From contig CM047431.1 in NCBI GenBank assembly GCA_026168455.1, forward strand, positions 44,519,466-44,583,465: DNA of 64,000 bases. Direction: 5' to 3'. The notes below the pieces were generated by a model, which was given only the letters and a program-made list of their open reading frames with translations, was not told the DNA's origin and searched no databases. Positions 52,001 to 61,012 of the stretch are shown one piece after another (positions within the stretch are counted from its first letter, which is position 1; the number at the start of each line of letters is the position of its first letter). The position numbers and the translations under genes were made by a program. Source of the DNA: Theocolax elegans (taxonomy: Eukaryota > Arthropoda > Insecta > Hymenoptera > Cerocephalidae).

Positions 52001-53608
52001 GACATTAATGGCGATCGTAAAGAAACTTCGGCTAACGACCTAAAACCGAGAGGAAAAAAACTTTTTGGATCCCGATGGTTCTGTGTATATATATATACAT
52101 ACGTATATGGCGTGGCTAGGTGAATTAGGCAAACAGCTGAGAGCTTATTATAAAATCATTAGAGAAAAGAGTAGTGGAGAGAAGAGAAGCGAGCGCACGC
52201 GTTCTCCGAAAATTTCGAGCGAGCGAAAATAAAATCCTGATTGTTTGCGGGCGCGCGCGCGTACGAGCGCACTTTATTAAGGGATGGGTAATTATTTTAT
52301 TGAGACGAGATACATCCTTTTTTCAACATCTCTCCTCTCTTTCTCGCTCGCTCGCTTTTTCTGTTCGAGCCAGATGTCGGCTCGAATAAACCCAAAGTGT
52401 GTTTTTTAGTGCTTTAGAATTTTTTCAACTTTTGTCCATATTGTTTTCCAAACGATTAAAATTTATGCATATCTTGCGAACACAATCAAGTTTTTGTAGT
52501 GTTTGATAATACGAAAATGTTGTACTTGAGAATATCAAAACTCACAAATTTTTGTTAAATTAGGGATAATTACAATATTCAGATTGATCTACTCTCTGGT
52601 AAAGTAAAAATAATAACATCCTTAAGGTTACGTATATATATATATATATATGTATATACGGGAAAATTCAAAACGAGCCAGTCGCGATTAAGAGACAAAG
52701 GGCAAGGCGGCGTACCCACCCTCTAATGGTTAACGCGAGCGAGCGAGCGAGCGATCTCCCTTCTCCTCTCTCTCTCTCTCTCTCTCTTGAGTTGCATGTC
52801 ACAGTATCATTAATCGGCTCGCGCCTGCGCCATATAGACACCTTTTTAGCCCTTTCCGCGCATGGGCTTTAAGCGAGCCCGGATTTATCGTTTATTATTT
52901 CGCGATGGGATACAACAGGATTTATCGGGAGCGCGGCTGAGATTTATCGGGTGAGGGAGGCGAGCCAAGCCTCTGTACCTGTGTGCTCGGTGTGTGCTCG
53001 GTGTGGGTATAGGTTGGCGATGGCGATGGCGATGGACGAGGCAAGGCCCTCCCTCGGCGAGGTGCCGAACCGGCTTTTGATTCATAAATCGAACCGATTG
53101 AGAGATCGGCGACCTGACCATCACTCCTATACCACCCTGCCCTCCCTCATTTTCACCTATCCTTCATTTTACGTCTACTACCTTTCATTCTCTTCCGATT
53201 GTCACGCGTATCTTTGGACTTGTATCGGTAAACGTTTAAAATCCCCTATATGTAACATTCCTGTACAAGACGTCTCTGCTCTTATTAGAGCACAACCACC
53301 TGTACTTCTATGTTTATTGAGTCACAGCTAAGCAGCATAAGCAATCGTTGTTTTCAGCGTACGTATAAAAACAATTATACATATATACTATATGATTTAT
53401 TAATTTTAACTATCATAACATTTAACAAATTATTTTGACCACTCTACGATCTAAGAAGATTTAAAAAAGTAAGACGATATAGATTATACCTGCAGGAACA
53501 TTTCACCGTCGAGATGCTGGTGGTCGTACGCGGCCAGAGCAGCGAGCTCGCGGGCACGGTAATGCGAATCGTGGTGCGAGTTCTCCTCCTTGTCCTTGTG
53601 CATCACAA
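20312..53608 (-). CDS. dys: Dysfusion-like bHLH-PAS transcription factor (NPAS4 relative), ten 3' exons (partial)
   Basis: Nuclear bHLH-PAS transcription factor; in Drosophila Dysfusion dimerises with Tango (ARNT) and controls tracheal fusion cells and leg joints (family knowledge). Exons on the - strand: 53490-53608, 42740-42829, 29958-30167, 25430-25724, 25173-25314, 24793-25088, 24233-24536, 23008-23519, 22396-22798 (or ending at 22494) and about 20312-20563. Phases agree at every junction, giving roughly 840 codons in the window. Exons 1-3 cover PAS-A, exons 4-5 PAS-B, and the rest a Gln/His/Ala-rich activation region. The bHLH domain is missing; since the first exon here begins in phase and no bHLH-like frame occurs up to 64000, it must lie beyond the window. 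Introns of 10.7 and 12.6 kb separate the first three exons and are full of repeats and GC-rich islands. The PAS-A wording (ATHSIESYLGFHQ, DIVHQSVYELVH) is what points to Dysfusion over other PAS proteins. Confidence 0.88.
20872..21439. mobile_element. hAT-like MITE in the last dys intron
   Basis: 568 bp element with terminal inverted repeat TAGGAGTGTGCGGGTA. It is flanked by exact 8 bp target duplications ATAATTAC (20864-20871 and 21440-21447), the hallmark length for hAT elements. The interior consists of many copies of palindrome-rich CGGGTTACCCG-like words, and no transposase is encoded. The intact target duplications suggest a recent insertion. Confidence 0.88.
21448..22395. other. Intron sequence between last two dys exons
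   Basis: AT-rich intron with no coding signal that I can see. A small in-phase exon here cannot be excluded, but none is evident. Confidence 0.5.
22396..22798 (-). CDS. dys: dys exon: poly-Gln/His region with two donors
   Basis: Acceptor GAACGTAG at 22799 joins GAT-C to CT in phase (TDPLKSLQEMNSINGECKW follows). A tract of about 15 Gln codons and a His run follow. Two donors are plausible: GAG/GTATGG after 22494 (phase 0) and TCTCA/GTGAGT after 22396 (phase 2). If the second donor is not used, an in-frame TGA overlaps it at 22392-22394, giving a protein ending PRHASQ. Confidence 0.75.
23008..23519 (-). CDS. dys: dys exon: Tyr/Pro-rich and Asn-tract region
   Basis: 512 bases. The acceptor after GGTAG at 23520 is required by phase; the nearer CTAACAG would be out of frame. 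It encodes RPLGSYYPEYHTSTGYNGFI, SSLPPTYESHQQL, an Asn run and PPPRTPPRNNGSYSPP. It ends GATC/GTAAGT. Confidence 0.8.
24233..24536 (-). CDS. dys: dys exon: Ala/Ser/Pro-rich region
   Basis: 304 bases, acceptor TTGCAG and donor AACAG/GTAAAC. It encodes a low-complexity Ser-Pro, Gly-Val and Ala-rich segment (GVGVGVGV, poly-Ala) ending in SLYPTTALDNR. This is likely part of a disordered activation region. Confidence 0.8.
24793..25088 (-). CDS. dys: dys exon: post-PAS region with first poly-Gln tract
   Basis: 296 bases. After an acidic EEEGRDLLGK it encodes FKVSYLDAGLTNSYFSDSDS, then a Gln-rich run made of mixed CAA/CAG codons, then RRYKTQLRDFLSTCRSKR. Donor CTCA/GTATGT at 24793 leaves one base. 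Reading past this donor gives only a short unrelated tail, so the exon is ended here. Confidence 0.82.
25173..25314 (-). CDS. dys: dys exon: end of PAS-B / PAC motif
   Basis: 142 bases. It completes HQELLKTG and encodes the PAC-like strands YRYQTKDGGWQWLQTSSRLV and FVISTHRPLM. It ends two bases into the Met codon at donor GTAAGT and joins the next exon in phase. Confidence 0.88.
25430..25724 (-). CDS. dys: dys exon: inter-PAS linker and PAS-B start
   Basis: 295 bases; donor GAAT/GTGAGT leaves one base. It encodes LDIRGRVKVLHG, then LALFALCTPFGPP, and the PAS-B strand-helix region DLALVSMDQRGKMLLGYSDAEL and DLVHYDDLAYV. This is the usual order of the PAS-A end, linker and PAS-B. Confidence 0.88.
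26255..27327. mobile_element. Inverted-repeat element with internal tandem duplication
   Basis: Arms of about 80 bp beginning GACCTCACTTT at 26255 and ending GTGAGGTC at 27327 are complementary (both include GTGTGTCACA-type sequence next to the interior). No transposase. The total length of 1,073 bp includes a 391 bp tandem duplication; without it the element would be about 680 bp. A target duplication is not obvious. Confidence 0.75.
26427..27209. repeat. 391 bp tandem duplication
   Basis: Copy 1 is 26427-26817 and copy 2 is 26818-27209. By eye they match throughout except for one extra T in copy 2 (about 27010), so the duplication is very young. It lies wholly within the inverted-repeat element in a dys intron. 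The open frame on the - strand over it is chance. Confidence 0.93.
27328..29957. other. dys intron, AT-rich
   Basis: AT-rich intron sequence ending with a GC-richer, CpG-containing patch at about 29195-29440. No coding, RNA or repeat feature beyond simple runs was seen. Confidence 0.5.
29958..30167 (-). CDS. dys: dys exon: second half of PAS-A
   Basis: 70 codons, phase 0 at both ends; acceptor TTTCAG, donor CTC/GTAAGT. It begins SDIVHQSVYELVHSEDREEL, the PAS-A helix that follows the LGFHQ of the previous exon, and ends FTVRFRCLLDNTSGFL. The tRNA-Met gene lies 160 bases upstream of it in the intron. Confidence 0.9.
30327..30398 (+). tRNA. Initiator tRNA-Met (CAU)
   Basis: 72 bases folding as a complete cloverleaf with acceptor AGCAGAG/CTCTGCT. 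The initiator hallmarks are all present: A1-U72 pair, three consecutive G-C pairs in the anticodon stem (CTGGG/CCCAG), anticodon loop CCCATAA, and A at positions 54 and 60 in place of the usual T (GGATCGAAACC). Internal A box TGGCGCAGTGG and B box are intact, and a T run from 30401 is the Pol III terminator. It is nested in a dys intron, antisense to dys. Confidence 0.97.
30401..30412 (+). terminator. Pol III terminator of tRNA-Met
   Basis: Run of about 12 T immediately after the tRNA 3' end, with only AG between. Confidence 0.85.
30413..34289. other. dys intron with a GC-rich island at about 32470-32740
   Basis: Mostly AT-rich, with a CA/CG dinucleotide run near 31660-31680. The patch at 32470-32740 is GC-rich with CpG and ends in a (CA)n run. 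It contains no convincing exon. Candidate regulatory DNA or simply intronic island. Confidence 0.4.
34290..34912. mobile_element. Fold-back element, family A copy 1
   Basis: Imperfect long inverted repeat: the left half (GTGTCACATCTCC, TTAGGATAT, then TTTACGATAGATATAA) is mirrored by the right half (TATATCTACCGTAAAA, ATATCCTAGAATTT, GGTGTGACATT). The halves meet near 34600. Related sequence occurs at 41165-41500 and 50927-51431. Open frames in both halves are repeats of the same non-conserved sequence. Confidence 0.7.
35100..35480. promoter_or_regulatory. GC-rich intronic island
   Basis: Unique, GC-richer sequence with a CT-repeat core (35237-35282) and CG-rich flanks in the 12.6 kb dys intron. 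No splice-bounded exon seen. Possible enhancer, on composition only. Confidence 0.25.
35682..35725. repeat. (TA)n microsatellite
   Basis: Pure TA tract of more than 40 bases in a dys intron. Confidence 0.9.
36590..37025. promoter_or_regulatory. GC-rich intronic island with homeodomain-type sites
   Basis: CG-rich stretch with GA tracts, followed by unique sequence containing TATTAATTGTC (about 36968) and further ATAATTCAATTG words. This kind of clustering is usual in intronic enhancers of developmental genes. Function is inferred from composition and gene context only. Confidence 0.3.
38020..38077. repeat. (GA)n/(GATA)n microsatellite
   Basis: Mixed GA and GATA run. About 500 bases downstream, near 38515-38548, there is a second short array of CTTG/CCTG tetranucleotides. 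Confidence 0.85.
38878..39399. mobile_element. Inverted-repeat element (arms ~115 bp)
   Basis: The left arm, starting TTTTTAAATTAATATAG, and the right arm, ending in its complement, match for about 115 bases with several mismatches. The arms include GAGCGAGCAACTTGGAG on the right. The middle contains a second smaller inverted repeat around GGGACCGTC / GACGGTCC (about 39130-39190). No coding capacity. It lies 80 bases from the next fold-back element. Confidence 0.75.
39478..41047. mobile_element. 1.57 kb fold-back element with very long arms
   Basis: Begins GGGTGGTTCTCTGTGACATC and ends with the complement, CCACCC, at 41047. The left arm runs to about 40215 and the right arm begins about 40390, so nearly the whole element folds on itself around a loop of about 170 bp. 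The right arm lacks about 85 bp present in the left (left positions near 39640-39730). Flanks are TATA-rich, so a TA or TATA target duplication is possible but cannot be separated from background. No transposase. Matching open frames in both arms differ mostly at amino-acid-changing positions, so they are not under selection. Confidence 0.85.
41165..41500. mobile_element. Fold-back element, family A copy 2 (half only)
   Basis: Matches the right halves of the copies at 34290-34912 and 50927-51431: TCACTCGATCTCAG, GTTTCAGAGTTACAAG, GGCGAGTTTTTTCGTTATTT and AATATCCTAGAGTTTGG. The complementary left half is absent, so this is a solo half or a truncated copy. Confidence 0.65.
42740..42829 (-). CDS. 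dys: dys exon: PAS-A core
   Basis: Exactly 30 codons between a strong acceptor (TTACAG) and donor (CAG/GTAAGT). It encodes ALNGFLLILTCDGEVFFATH and then SIESYLGFHQ, the first strands of PAS-A. It is phase 0 at both ends and could in principle be skipped without a frameshift, though that would destroy PAS-A. Confidence 0.9.
42830..45500. other. dys intron, AT-rich with relics
   Basis: Mainly AT-rich. Stretches near 43017-43350 resemble parts of the TA-flanked MITE at 5028-6030 (GGAAAAAATGCTC; TTTTTCTCAGTAG). A weak inverted repeat lies between about 43372-43415 and 43725-43765. A GC-richer patch at 44880-45070 includes CTTAATCTACGCTAATCG. Confidence 0.35.
45563..45875. promoter_or_regulatory. 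GC-rich intronic island with (GA)n tract
   Basis: A (GA)n tract (45563-45600) is followed by about 270 bases of unusually GC-rich, CpG-dense unique sequence. There is no splice-bounded exon. Its contrast with the surrounding AT-rich intron makes it a candidate enhancer or an unannotated promoter. Confidence 0.35.
47759..47903. mobile_element. Short inverted-repeat element
   Basis: CACCCAAGAAT at 47759 and its complement ATTCTTGGGTG ending at 47903 bound 145 bp. The arms are only about 11 bp and the target duplication is unclear; a small MITE is the simplest reading. Confidence 0.5.
48290..48455. repeat. Long near-perfect hairpin (166 bp)
   Basis: Arms of about 58 bp (48290-48347 and 48397-48455) match with two or three mismatches. 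The apparent loop pairs again (CACCGAAAA with TTTTCGGTA), so almost the whole unit forms one hairpin. It could be a MITE or a hairpin-RNA source. Confidence 0.8.
50927..51431. mobile_element. Fold-back element, family A copy 3 (best preserved)
   Basis: The left arm starts TTATAAAATCATGCAG and contains AAAGCCGGAGTTTTAGTG. The right arm ends with the exact complement, ACTCCGGCTTTCTGCATG. Nearly the full 505 bp folds on itself about a centre near 51180. Internal words (GATAGATATAAGCAAATAAT, CTCGAGT-type) are shared with copies 1 and 2. The sequence after the right end (ATATCCTAGAGTTTGG) is also shared with the other copies. Confidence 0.8.
52670..53110. promoter_or_regulatory. GC-rich island with three GATTTATCG sites, upstream of a dys exon
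   Basis: GC-rich unique sequence 380 bases from the PAS-A exon on the intron side. It contains GATTTATCG three times in about 70 bases (52882, 52919, 52941), CATTAATCGG at about 52810, a GCGA-type tetranucleotide array and a CT tract. Repeated identical words suggest a transcription-factor site cluster. Function is inferred. Confidence 0.35.
53490..53608 (-). CDS. dys: dys exon: start of PAS-A
   Basis: 119 bases, acceptor TTGCAG and donor CAG/GTATAA. It starts with two bases of a split codon and ends in phase 0. It encodes a His/Asp-rich linker followed by RARELAALAAYDHQ and GEMFLQ, the segment between bHLH and PAS-A. The exon sits alone, more than 10 kb from its neighbours in the window. 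Confidence 0.82.
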
Positions 53609-54408
53609 CTGCAATTGAAAAAATAAACAATCGGTCAATCGAAACGTCGATTTAACATTTGTTCAACAAAATTTATGTGATCGTGTAATATTTCTGAGAA
53701 GAAATGCACATATTAGTTTGAAAAGGATGTTAAGGGGATCTTGGACTCGGAAAACGGGCATTATAAACAAAAAATAAACAAAAAATTCTTTTTGTCAGGA
53801 CTTTCATGCGTGTTTTAAGCAATAATGCCAAATAATAATTATAGTATATAATATGTTTGGGTTTATAAAGTTTATCTTTTTTATTCCAAATTATATCGGT
53901 CAAAAATTTGTTTATCCAATTATTACTAAAAATACGATTTTATTAATTTTTAAGAGTTCATCCTACTTTCCTTACTAATCTGTACTAAAATTGTGTCCAA
54001 AATGATCATTATCTTTTTACTAAACCCTTTACTAAACTATACGATATTTCTGTACAATTTGAAATTACAATAAATTACAAGATTCATTAGGAGATTCATT
54101 ACAACAAATAAGATCTTTAGCTAATATTTTGAATATTGATTGTAGTTAAACGAAGGGCAACGAACTCTAAAAATTGCATTGATTAATCCCAGTATAAGGT
54201 AGTAGGGAAAATAAAAATTGGATTTGGGACCCCTTTCAAATAACACTTTAGAGTTCAGTAGCAGAGCATATGATGCACGTTACATCGATCATTTACGTAA
54301 ATAAACGTAACATTTAATTACACGAAATTTAAGAGTATAATATATAGACTACTCCATTATATGACTCACTCGGATTTGTAGTTCAATCTTTTACCGATCA
54401 ATACACGG

Positions 54409-54414
<6 letters not shown>

Positions 54415-54448
<34 letters not shown>
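54415..54448. repeat. (TA)n microsatellite
   Basis: Pure TA tract of 34 bases upstream of the first dys exon in the window. Confidence 0.9.
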
Positions 54449-54451
<3 letters not shown>

Positions 54452-55248
54452 TCGGTAATATATACCGATAAAAAACGCGATATGTATTATGTTGCATTGT
54501 AGTAAAAAAAATTGCACACTCAAATGCGGAATAAATAAAAATTAGACTCAATTTCAAGTTACTCATTTGAATCTTTGCAAACGACAAATATACTTGTATG
54601 AAGGAATATAATAATGTATACATTATTTATGATTATTTACCAAAATTTAATATTAACAACGCAGAGTCACTACAATTTACAATAAAATATACGCTTTTAT
54701 TAAGTCTGTCCGAGTGACAATCATAAATTCAAATTTTCCGCGCATACCATATTTGAATTTTTTTACTGTATAATAAAAGAAATGAGCAACTTACTTATTA
54801 CGACTAATTGAAAGTATAAGATACAACCCGCCAATTATACTCACTCTTGTATCTACTTGTGACTATAACCAAAAATTCTATTGAATATTCGTAAAGTGAT
54901 TATACTTATAGCTAGAGAAAATAATAATTTAGAAGGAAAAAAAACAAAGAAAGTTATATTAATACTTGTTGCAACGTAAATAATTTACTTAACGTTATAT
55001 GTGTATACATATATATATTATCCCACCTGTAATTACATAATAATTACATTCCAAACATCAGTTACTGTACGTTAATAATTTACCCGAATCGCAAAGAAAA
55101 AATTGCCAAAATGCGTTGCACGCTTAAAACTTACAAAAAAAAGACACTGTATCAACAATTATCAATAATTAACTCATAATCTTGATAATTAATACACCAT
55201 AACCTCGTTAAAATTCTCAAAACGACATTCATAATGCATGACGCGCGT

Positions 55249-55288
<40 letters not shown>

Positions 55289-55308
55289 AATATTAATAAT
55301 AATAATAA
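55249..55308. repeat. (TAA)n/(GATAAT)n microsatellite
   Basis: About 60 bases of TAA repeats interrupted by GATAAT units. The poly-Ile open frame on the - strand derives from it. Confidence 0.9.
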
Positions 55309-58300
55309 CGCTGAAGAAAAAAAGGTATTCAAAAAATTTGGGAAACCACGAGACATCTGACATTCTCATTGAAGGAGGAGGAGGAAGAGGAGGGAAAAAA
55401 ACGGTCAGATAAGACATCTCTCGGGACTCGAAAATTTTATTCTAATAAGTTTATATATCGTATATATCGTATATATATATGCACGTATAGATGTAGGGTA
55501 GAGGGATATATATAGGCAGGTGGCGCGAAGGAAGTGTCACTCCCAGTCAGCGACGCGTGAAAGCCGAGTCACCGATATATACGTGTATATACATATATAT
55601 GTATATCTATATATCTGCTAAATCGACCTCCCCGTATGGTTGTATACCCACGGACAGTCCCTTCAACTTCCTTTTAAGTTCGAGTAATATATAGGTAATT
55701 TGCGTTCGGTTGTATTTTTCATTAGTTTTCTTTATTTTATTCTTTATTTTTGGTCTCACTGTGATTAAAGGTATACGCAGGAACTTTTTGCCTCACTGAT
55801 TGACGCAGATATATATATATACGACGTAGAATTTTGTATTGAGAAATCATCAATGTGTTGTAATTCAATATTTTTTTAATATGACCTGTACTATTTAATA
55901 ATATTAAAAATATATATAAATAAAAATACATTTGTAAAATGAAGCCGAATTTATTAAATGCGTAAAAGCCTTATATACGTTAGTTTAATCGAAAATTAAG
56001 AGAGACAAAATTATAATTGATTTTTTTTAATACAAAATAAATTATCATGATGTATAAATAAATGTTCTTTCACAACTAAAAAATAAGCGAATTTCCATCA
56101 TTTTTTTTCCATATTGTGAAACATCAATATATACTCATCACCCACTAAAAGAAAGGGAAATAAGTAATAAGAAGTTTTCTCCAGGTTTCGTTGTGGATTT
56201 CATAGAATTTTCCTGACTTGTTAGCTATGATCGTCATGAAATTATTATTATCCTGTTATATATACACATGCTTGGCGTAGATCCAAAGCAAATCTTCGTT
56301 CAGTTCGCATAATTATATAAACTACGCGAAATGATAAATAATGAAAAAAAGGCGAAGAAGAAGAAACAGATTTGAATCTTCCTAAGCGTCAGTACATATA
56401 TATACGTATATGCATACATAAACAAATAACAATGAGAAGCATAAAGCTTCAGGGTTTTAAATGATTCCCATTCTTTTTTTTTCGTTGTTTGTAACAGACC
56501 GCTATATTTATATATACTGGTTGTCGTAGAAAAAGTGAAAGTTTGTTTGTGGTTACTTGGGTATAAGTGAGATTATCGTACATAACCCGAGGGTGTTTGT
56601 ACATTGGCAACGGTGAAAGAAAGGGGGAGAACAGAAAATTGACACTCGTTGCTAACGAGGTTCTAGATATACAAATACGTGGTTTAACACATATACATAC
56701 ATATATTTTTTAAATTACAAATATATTACTAAATAATAAAAATAAGTAAAATAAACAGTATTGACCTAAGATCGATCACTTAAAGAGCGCGATGTTATGA
56801 TCGTATATAGATATACATATACACACCGTTCGTCAATTCAATCGTGAGACTATAAAAAAAACCACCCTATAGCGTGAAACCTCGATGTTTACTCAAATTC
56901 GACAAGTAAAAAAAATCGGTCGAGCTATACACGCGCTGTATAAATATTGAAAAGGATGACTCGAGGCGTCGGTTAAGTGAATCGTTAATTGACCGATTAT
57001 CTCCGCGAGTGCTCGAGACCGCGATACATCGAACAATGATTAATGGTTGTGGCACGCGCCCAAATCTTCCCGAGTCATTGGGTAATCAATTCTTTCGTAT
57101 ACACGAGTATCCTGTAAACCCAACCTTTGTTAGCTCTTCATTCCGAGACCCCATCTATCTATATATATACATATACGTTGTTAACACCTATACGTACTCC
57201 AATTGTTACGTTTTATTTTCCCAGGATTTGGTGTGAATGAAAATTATTCTCGTACTCAATGCCATACGCCTTCATATACGCATCCCCATGATTTAGATTT
57301 TTACCTTTTTCATAGAATCATCGTACAAATTGATGTTTAAATACTTTACGTTATGCGCGTCAAAGGTATATTAAGATGTCGTCAAAGACTTTTTATTCAA
57401 ATAAAAACGTCTAAATGCATATACTATAAATTAAGGATACCAAACACGGTTTCTCAGAAGAATCGTATCTATAATTATTAATCTTTCAAAATCCCTTCTA
57501 ACGAAATTTTCTAAACCATCTGTACAAATCAAATAATCTTTTCGTAATGCGTTAAATTATCCACTTTGCTCGCGCGAAAATTGATATATCACAATCGAAT
57601 ATCCCGAAATTATAAAACTGTCTTGGACGCATATAACCCTTCGCAATTAAAACATGTTCGTTCGTACGTATTAACAATGTGTAAGTAGTTACATATGTAC
57701 ATTGCGTAACACGAATAATCCGACTTATCATAATTTGACTAACGCGTGCGCATATACGCGTTTAAAGATCGCGAGAGCATATTATTCGATCGAAATCTCG
57801 AGAGCAGCTGAGCCTCCTCGCATCTTCAATTGCGCGCCCGCGCGCATTCGTGCGTAATTAGCCAAGGCTAATCGACAGTTCACTCGGCGACAGCTGCCCT
57901 ACCAATTTATAATATTATACATATATATATGTATATGTATATACGTTTGGGTAAGTTGTTCTTGGTTTTTAAATAACTGGAGATAGTTTGTCACGTTAAT
58001 TCTTACACATACAGAGAGCTTGATCTTCACGTTATTCTTTTTTTCAATAATTAATTACGTAATATCTCTTTATCATATATATACCATATATGGAATGTTC
58101 TTTTTCTTTATTTATTAATGCATATTAATTATTCGTCGTGAAGTATATAACATTTTTAATAAATATATTACATTTATAATAAATTATTATAGTAAATTCA
58201 TTAAAATATTTGTTGGAATATAGTATCGTATATAAATATTTGTTTGAAATTTAAAAATACCTTTAGTAGTTGTAAAATGCGGTGTACCGATCTTTAGATT

Positions 58301-58531
58301 CAATTTTTTTCCGATTTTGACAAATATATTTCTAAGTTTCCAACACTTATTTGTTTAATACAATTATATATGCAAGAAAGTATTTTATTGAAAATAATAA
58401 ATTTTTTGTTTCAGTACATGTCATCCCAACGATCACCACTACTTAATTTGCAATGCTCACAACAAATCACAACAGGTCAGAACTATATAGCAACGTATAA
58501 GAAAATGATACGTAAACAAACATCTCCCAAC

Positions 58532-58610
58532 ACCCTCGAATTCGAGGGTTTAAACCCATCGTCGAGAGTAGCGCAAACAACTTAATATATCAAAAGGCGC
58601 GATAGCGCCT
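58532..58610. repeat. Cluster of short perfect palindromes
   Basis: ACCCTCGAATTCGAGGGT (58532-58549) overlaps GGGTTTAAACCC (58546-58557). The hairpin AGGCGC-GATA-GCGCCT (58595-58610) follows, and CAG/TACATG acceptor-like sequence precedes at about 58411. Possibly the end of a mobile element; no partner end found. Confidence 0.6.
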
Positions 58611-61012
58611 GACGCAAGTATAGGCGCGAGAGCCATTATATACAGCTAACTAGCCCCCCAGATTTTTACTTTTCTAACCGCTGCATTATTACATTATGTA
58701 TGTGTGCTATTGACCACGCATTACGTTCCTTATTTATTAATCTTTACTGTACAACAAGTTTTACACGAATTCATTTACGCACAATCAAGAAAATCAATGC
58801 CAAAGATATTGCTTGCTGATTTCCTTTCCTCAATTTTCGTCTTCTCCCTTTTGATATATATAGTCAACTTCAAACAAAATGAGATAGAGATAGTATAGGA
58901 AAGGCATGAGATAGAAAGAGAAACAATGCTTTCCAGCCCGTGAGAGAGCGCGTACAGAAGTAAAAACTTATAGAAGAAGTTCAAACGTGGCCACGAGAGG
59001 GAGCTAGTTTCAGGTGAATACTTTTGTCACAGTTGAATCATCTGGCTGATTTTGTGTGAAAAGTTATGAATTAAAATTATTAATTTACGTAATTATTTCC
59101 AATACCTCACATTATTCCGTTTCGGTATTTTTTATTGTAATGCAATGCAGATACTATTGCAAGGTGAAGATTTCATATTCGCCCATATCCTATACTAGTA
59201 TGTCGACCTTGACATCTCGACGAGAGAAAGAGTGAGAGAGAGAGAGAGAGAGAGAAAGACAAACATTGATAAAATTCTAACCATGAAAACAATGTTTTCA
59301 TTTCCATGCAAGCGATATGGTATAACTTTTTTTAATCTTAAAGTATAATATTAATAAGAATTGCACAAAAAATAAATGTATATTATTACATTATTTTAAT
59401 TATATTTATTATATTATTAATTCATTTTATTTGTATAATTTGATGTGTTTGCTTTAAGTTTATATTATTTGAAGGGACTTATGCTTGTATTTTTATAATG
59501 AATCCCTCATGATATCTCAATGTTTTCCACATTGACCAAAATAATTTAAAAAACAATAGATTTTAATTAAGTGGATGCTTGATCGTTCTCTATCCTAATT
59601 AAAATTACTGAATAATCATTTTATTTTCTATATAAAGCCAATATATGTGTTCGATACTTTGCCAAGTACATAATATTTAATAATTATATGGACTATAACA
59701 TATATGTAGTATGATATTCTTTCCAACGTTAAGTGAAATGATTGCTTAATAGTATTATATGTACTGACTTAAATAATTTAAAAGAATGTTGATAAGTTAT
59801 TGTTCTCTTTACATATATTTATTGAATACCTTTTTTAATATTTAAATAAAATCAATGTGTCAGTTGTTTGGTAAGTGTAAAAGGCATTTAATAATTTTGT
59901 AACTTTCACATGCCTATAAAATGTTTAATAGTGACACTAACTAACATATATAGTTAAGTAATTAAATAGAATTTCTTGTGTTGTACTAAAATTATAATAT
60001 TAAATTGTACTGTTGTCATTAATTATTATAGTAACCCAATAATATAGAATTTAATTTGTTACAAATAAATTTAGCTTAATTAAAACTATAAGTGTATCAT
60101 ATTAAATTCACTGAATAAGAAAGGGTTATTTTTAAAGTATATTAATTTTAAGCAAATAACGTCTCTGAAATGAAAAATTATTAGTATAAAGTAAAATTAA
60201 AGCAAATTTGCTGTGAGGAACATTTTACCTTGTAAATATTATATGCTATATCACCAATAAAACAATATAAATTATTATTTTAATCTAATACAGTTCCTAA
60301 CATAGAGAACCCAGTATACTGCCTTGCGCTATTTTTTTAAATACAAGTTTTTATTAGTAGTTCTGTAAAATAATTATTATACCACTTCACTATGTATTTA
60401 TAAAGATTCTACATAATTTTACCAATTAATTCATGTGCTTTAAAGATATATTTATTAATAATGAATTATAAATAATGAACAAAATACTTAAAAGTAATTG
60501 ACAAACAAGACTCGTATGAAGCACACTTGTAACTTTATAATGTATAATCTTATTAATTCTAATTTTGACATACTTAATGATGTCTCATAATATTTTTTTG
60601 AAAACTTTATGGAATTTGCAGAATAAAGGTATTATAAAAGTTGACAATTTATAAACGATTAAAAATTTAGATTTTTTAAATATGCATGAATGTATTAGAG
60701 AATAAATTAATAAAGTAATAATGCGGACTTTTATGAAAAGTAAAAATAAGAGAGATATACTTGAGTGAAATACAGCATTTTAACACAATGAACTTTAAAA
60801 TAAATTTGCAAACGTTCTTTTTGGATTTAACATGTATAACAAAAAAATCAATGGGAATTGTGCTACATACAAATAGTCTGGGGACTGAATGGGGGGAGGA
60901 GGTCATTGGAGGCCACAAATTTTGTTTTCATTTTTGGACAAAAAATTACCATTTTTAATTGTTTTTATTTTGTTGTACATTCATGTAATTGCCATTTGAA
61001 TACAAATTACTT
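58611..61012. other. AT-rich region, no gene seen
   Basis: Contains a (GA)n tract at 59226-59258 and otherwise plain AT-rich sequence without coding signal. Confidence 0.5.

Larger units (their letters stand above)
53609..58399. other. Presumed upstream dys intron, with an island at 57770-57900
   Basis: No bHLH exon or other gene is visible. The GC-rich stretch at 57770-57900 contains two CAGCTG E-boxes (57805-57810, 57891-57896) around a TAATTA homeodomain site (57855-57860). It is the best candidate regulatory patch here. The rest is AT-rich with microsatellites. Confidence 0.4.

Noticed and set aside
52951..53331. 126-codon + strand frame in the GC-rich island near the PAS-A exon
   Set aside because: No recognisable protein or splice context; explained by GC-rich composition with few stops.
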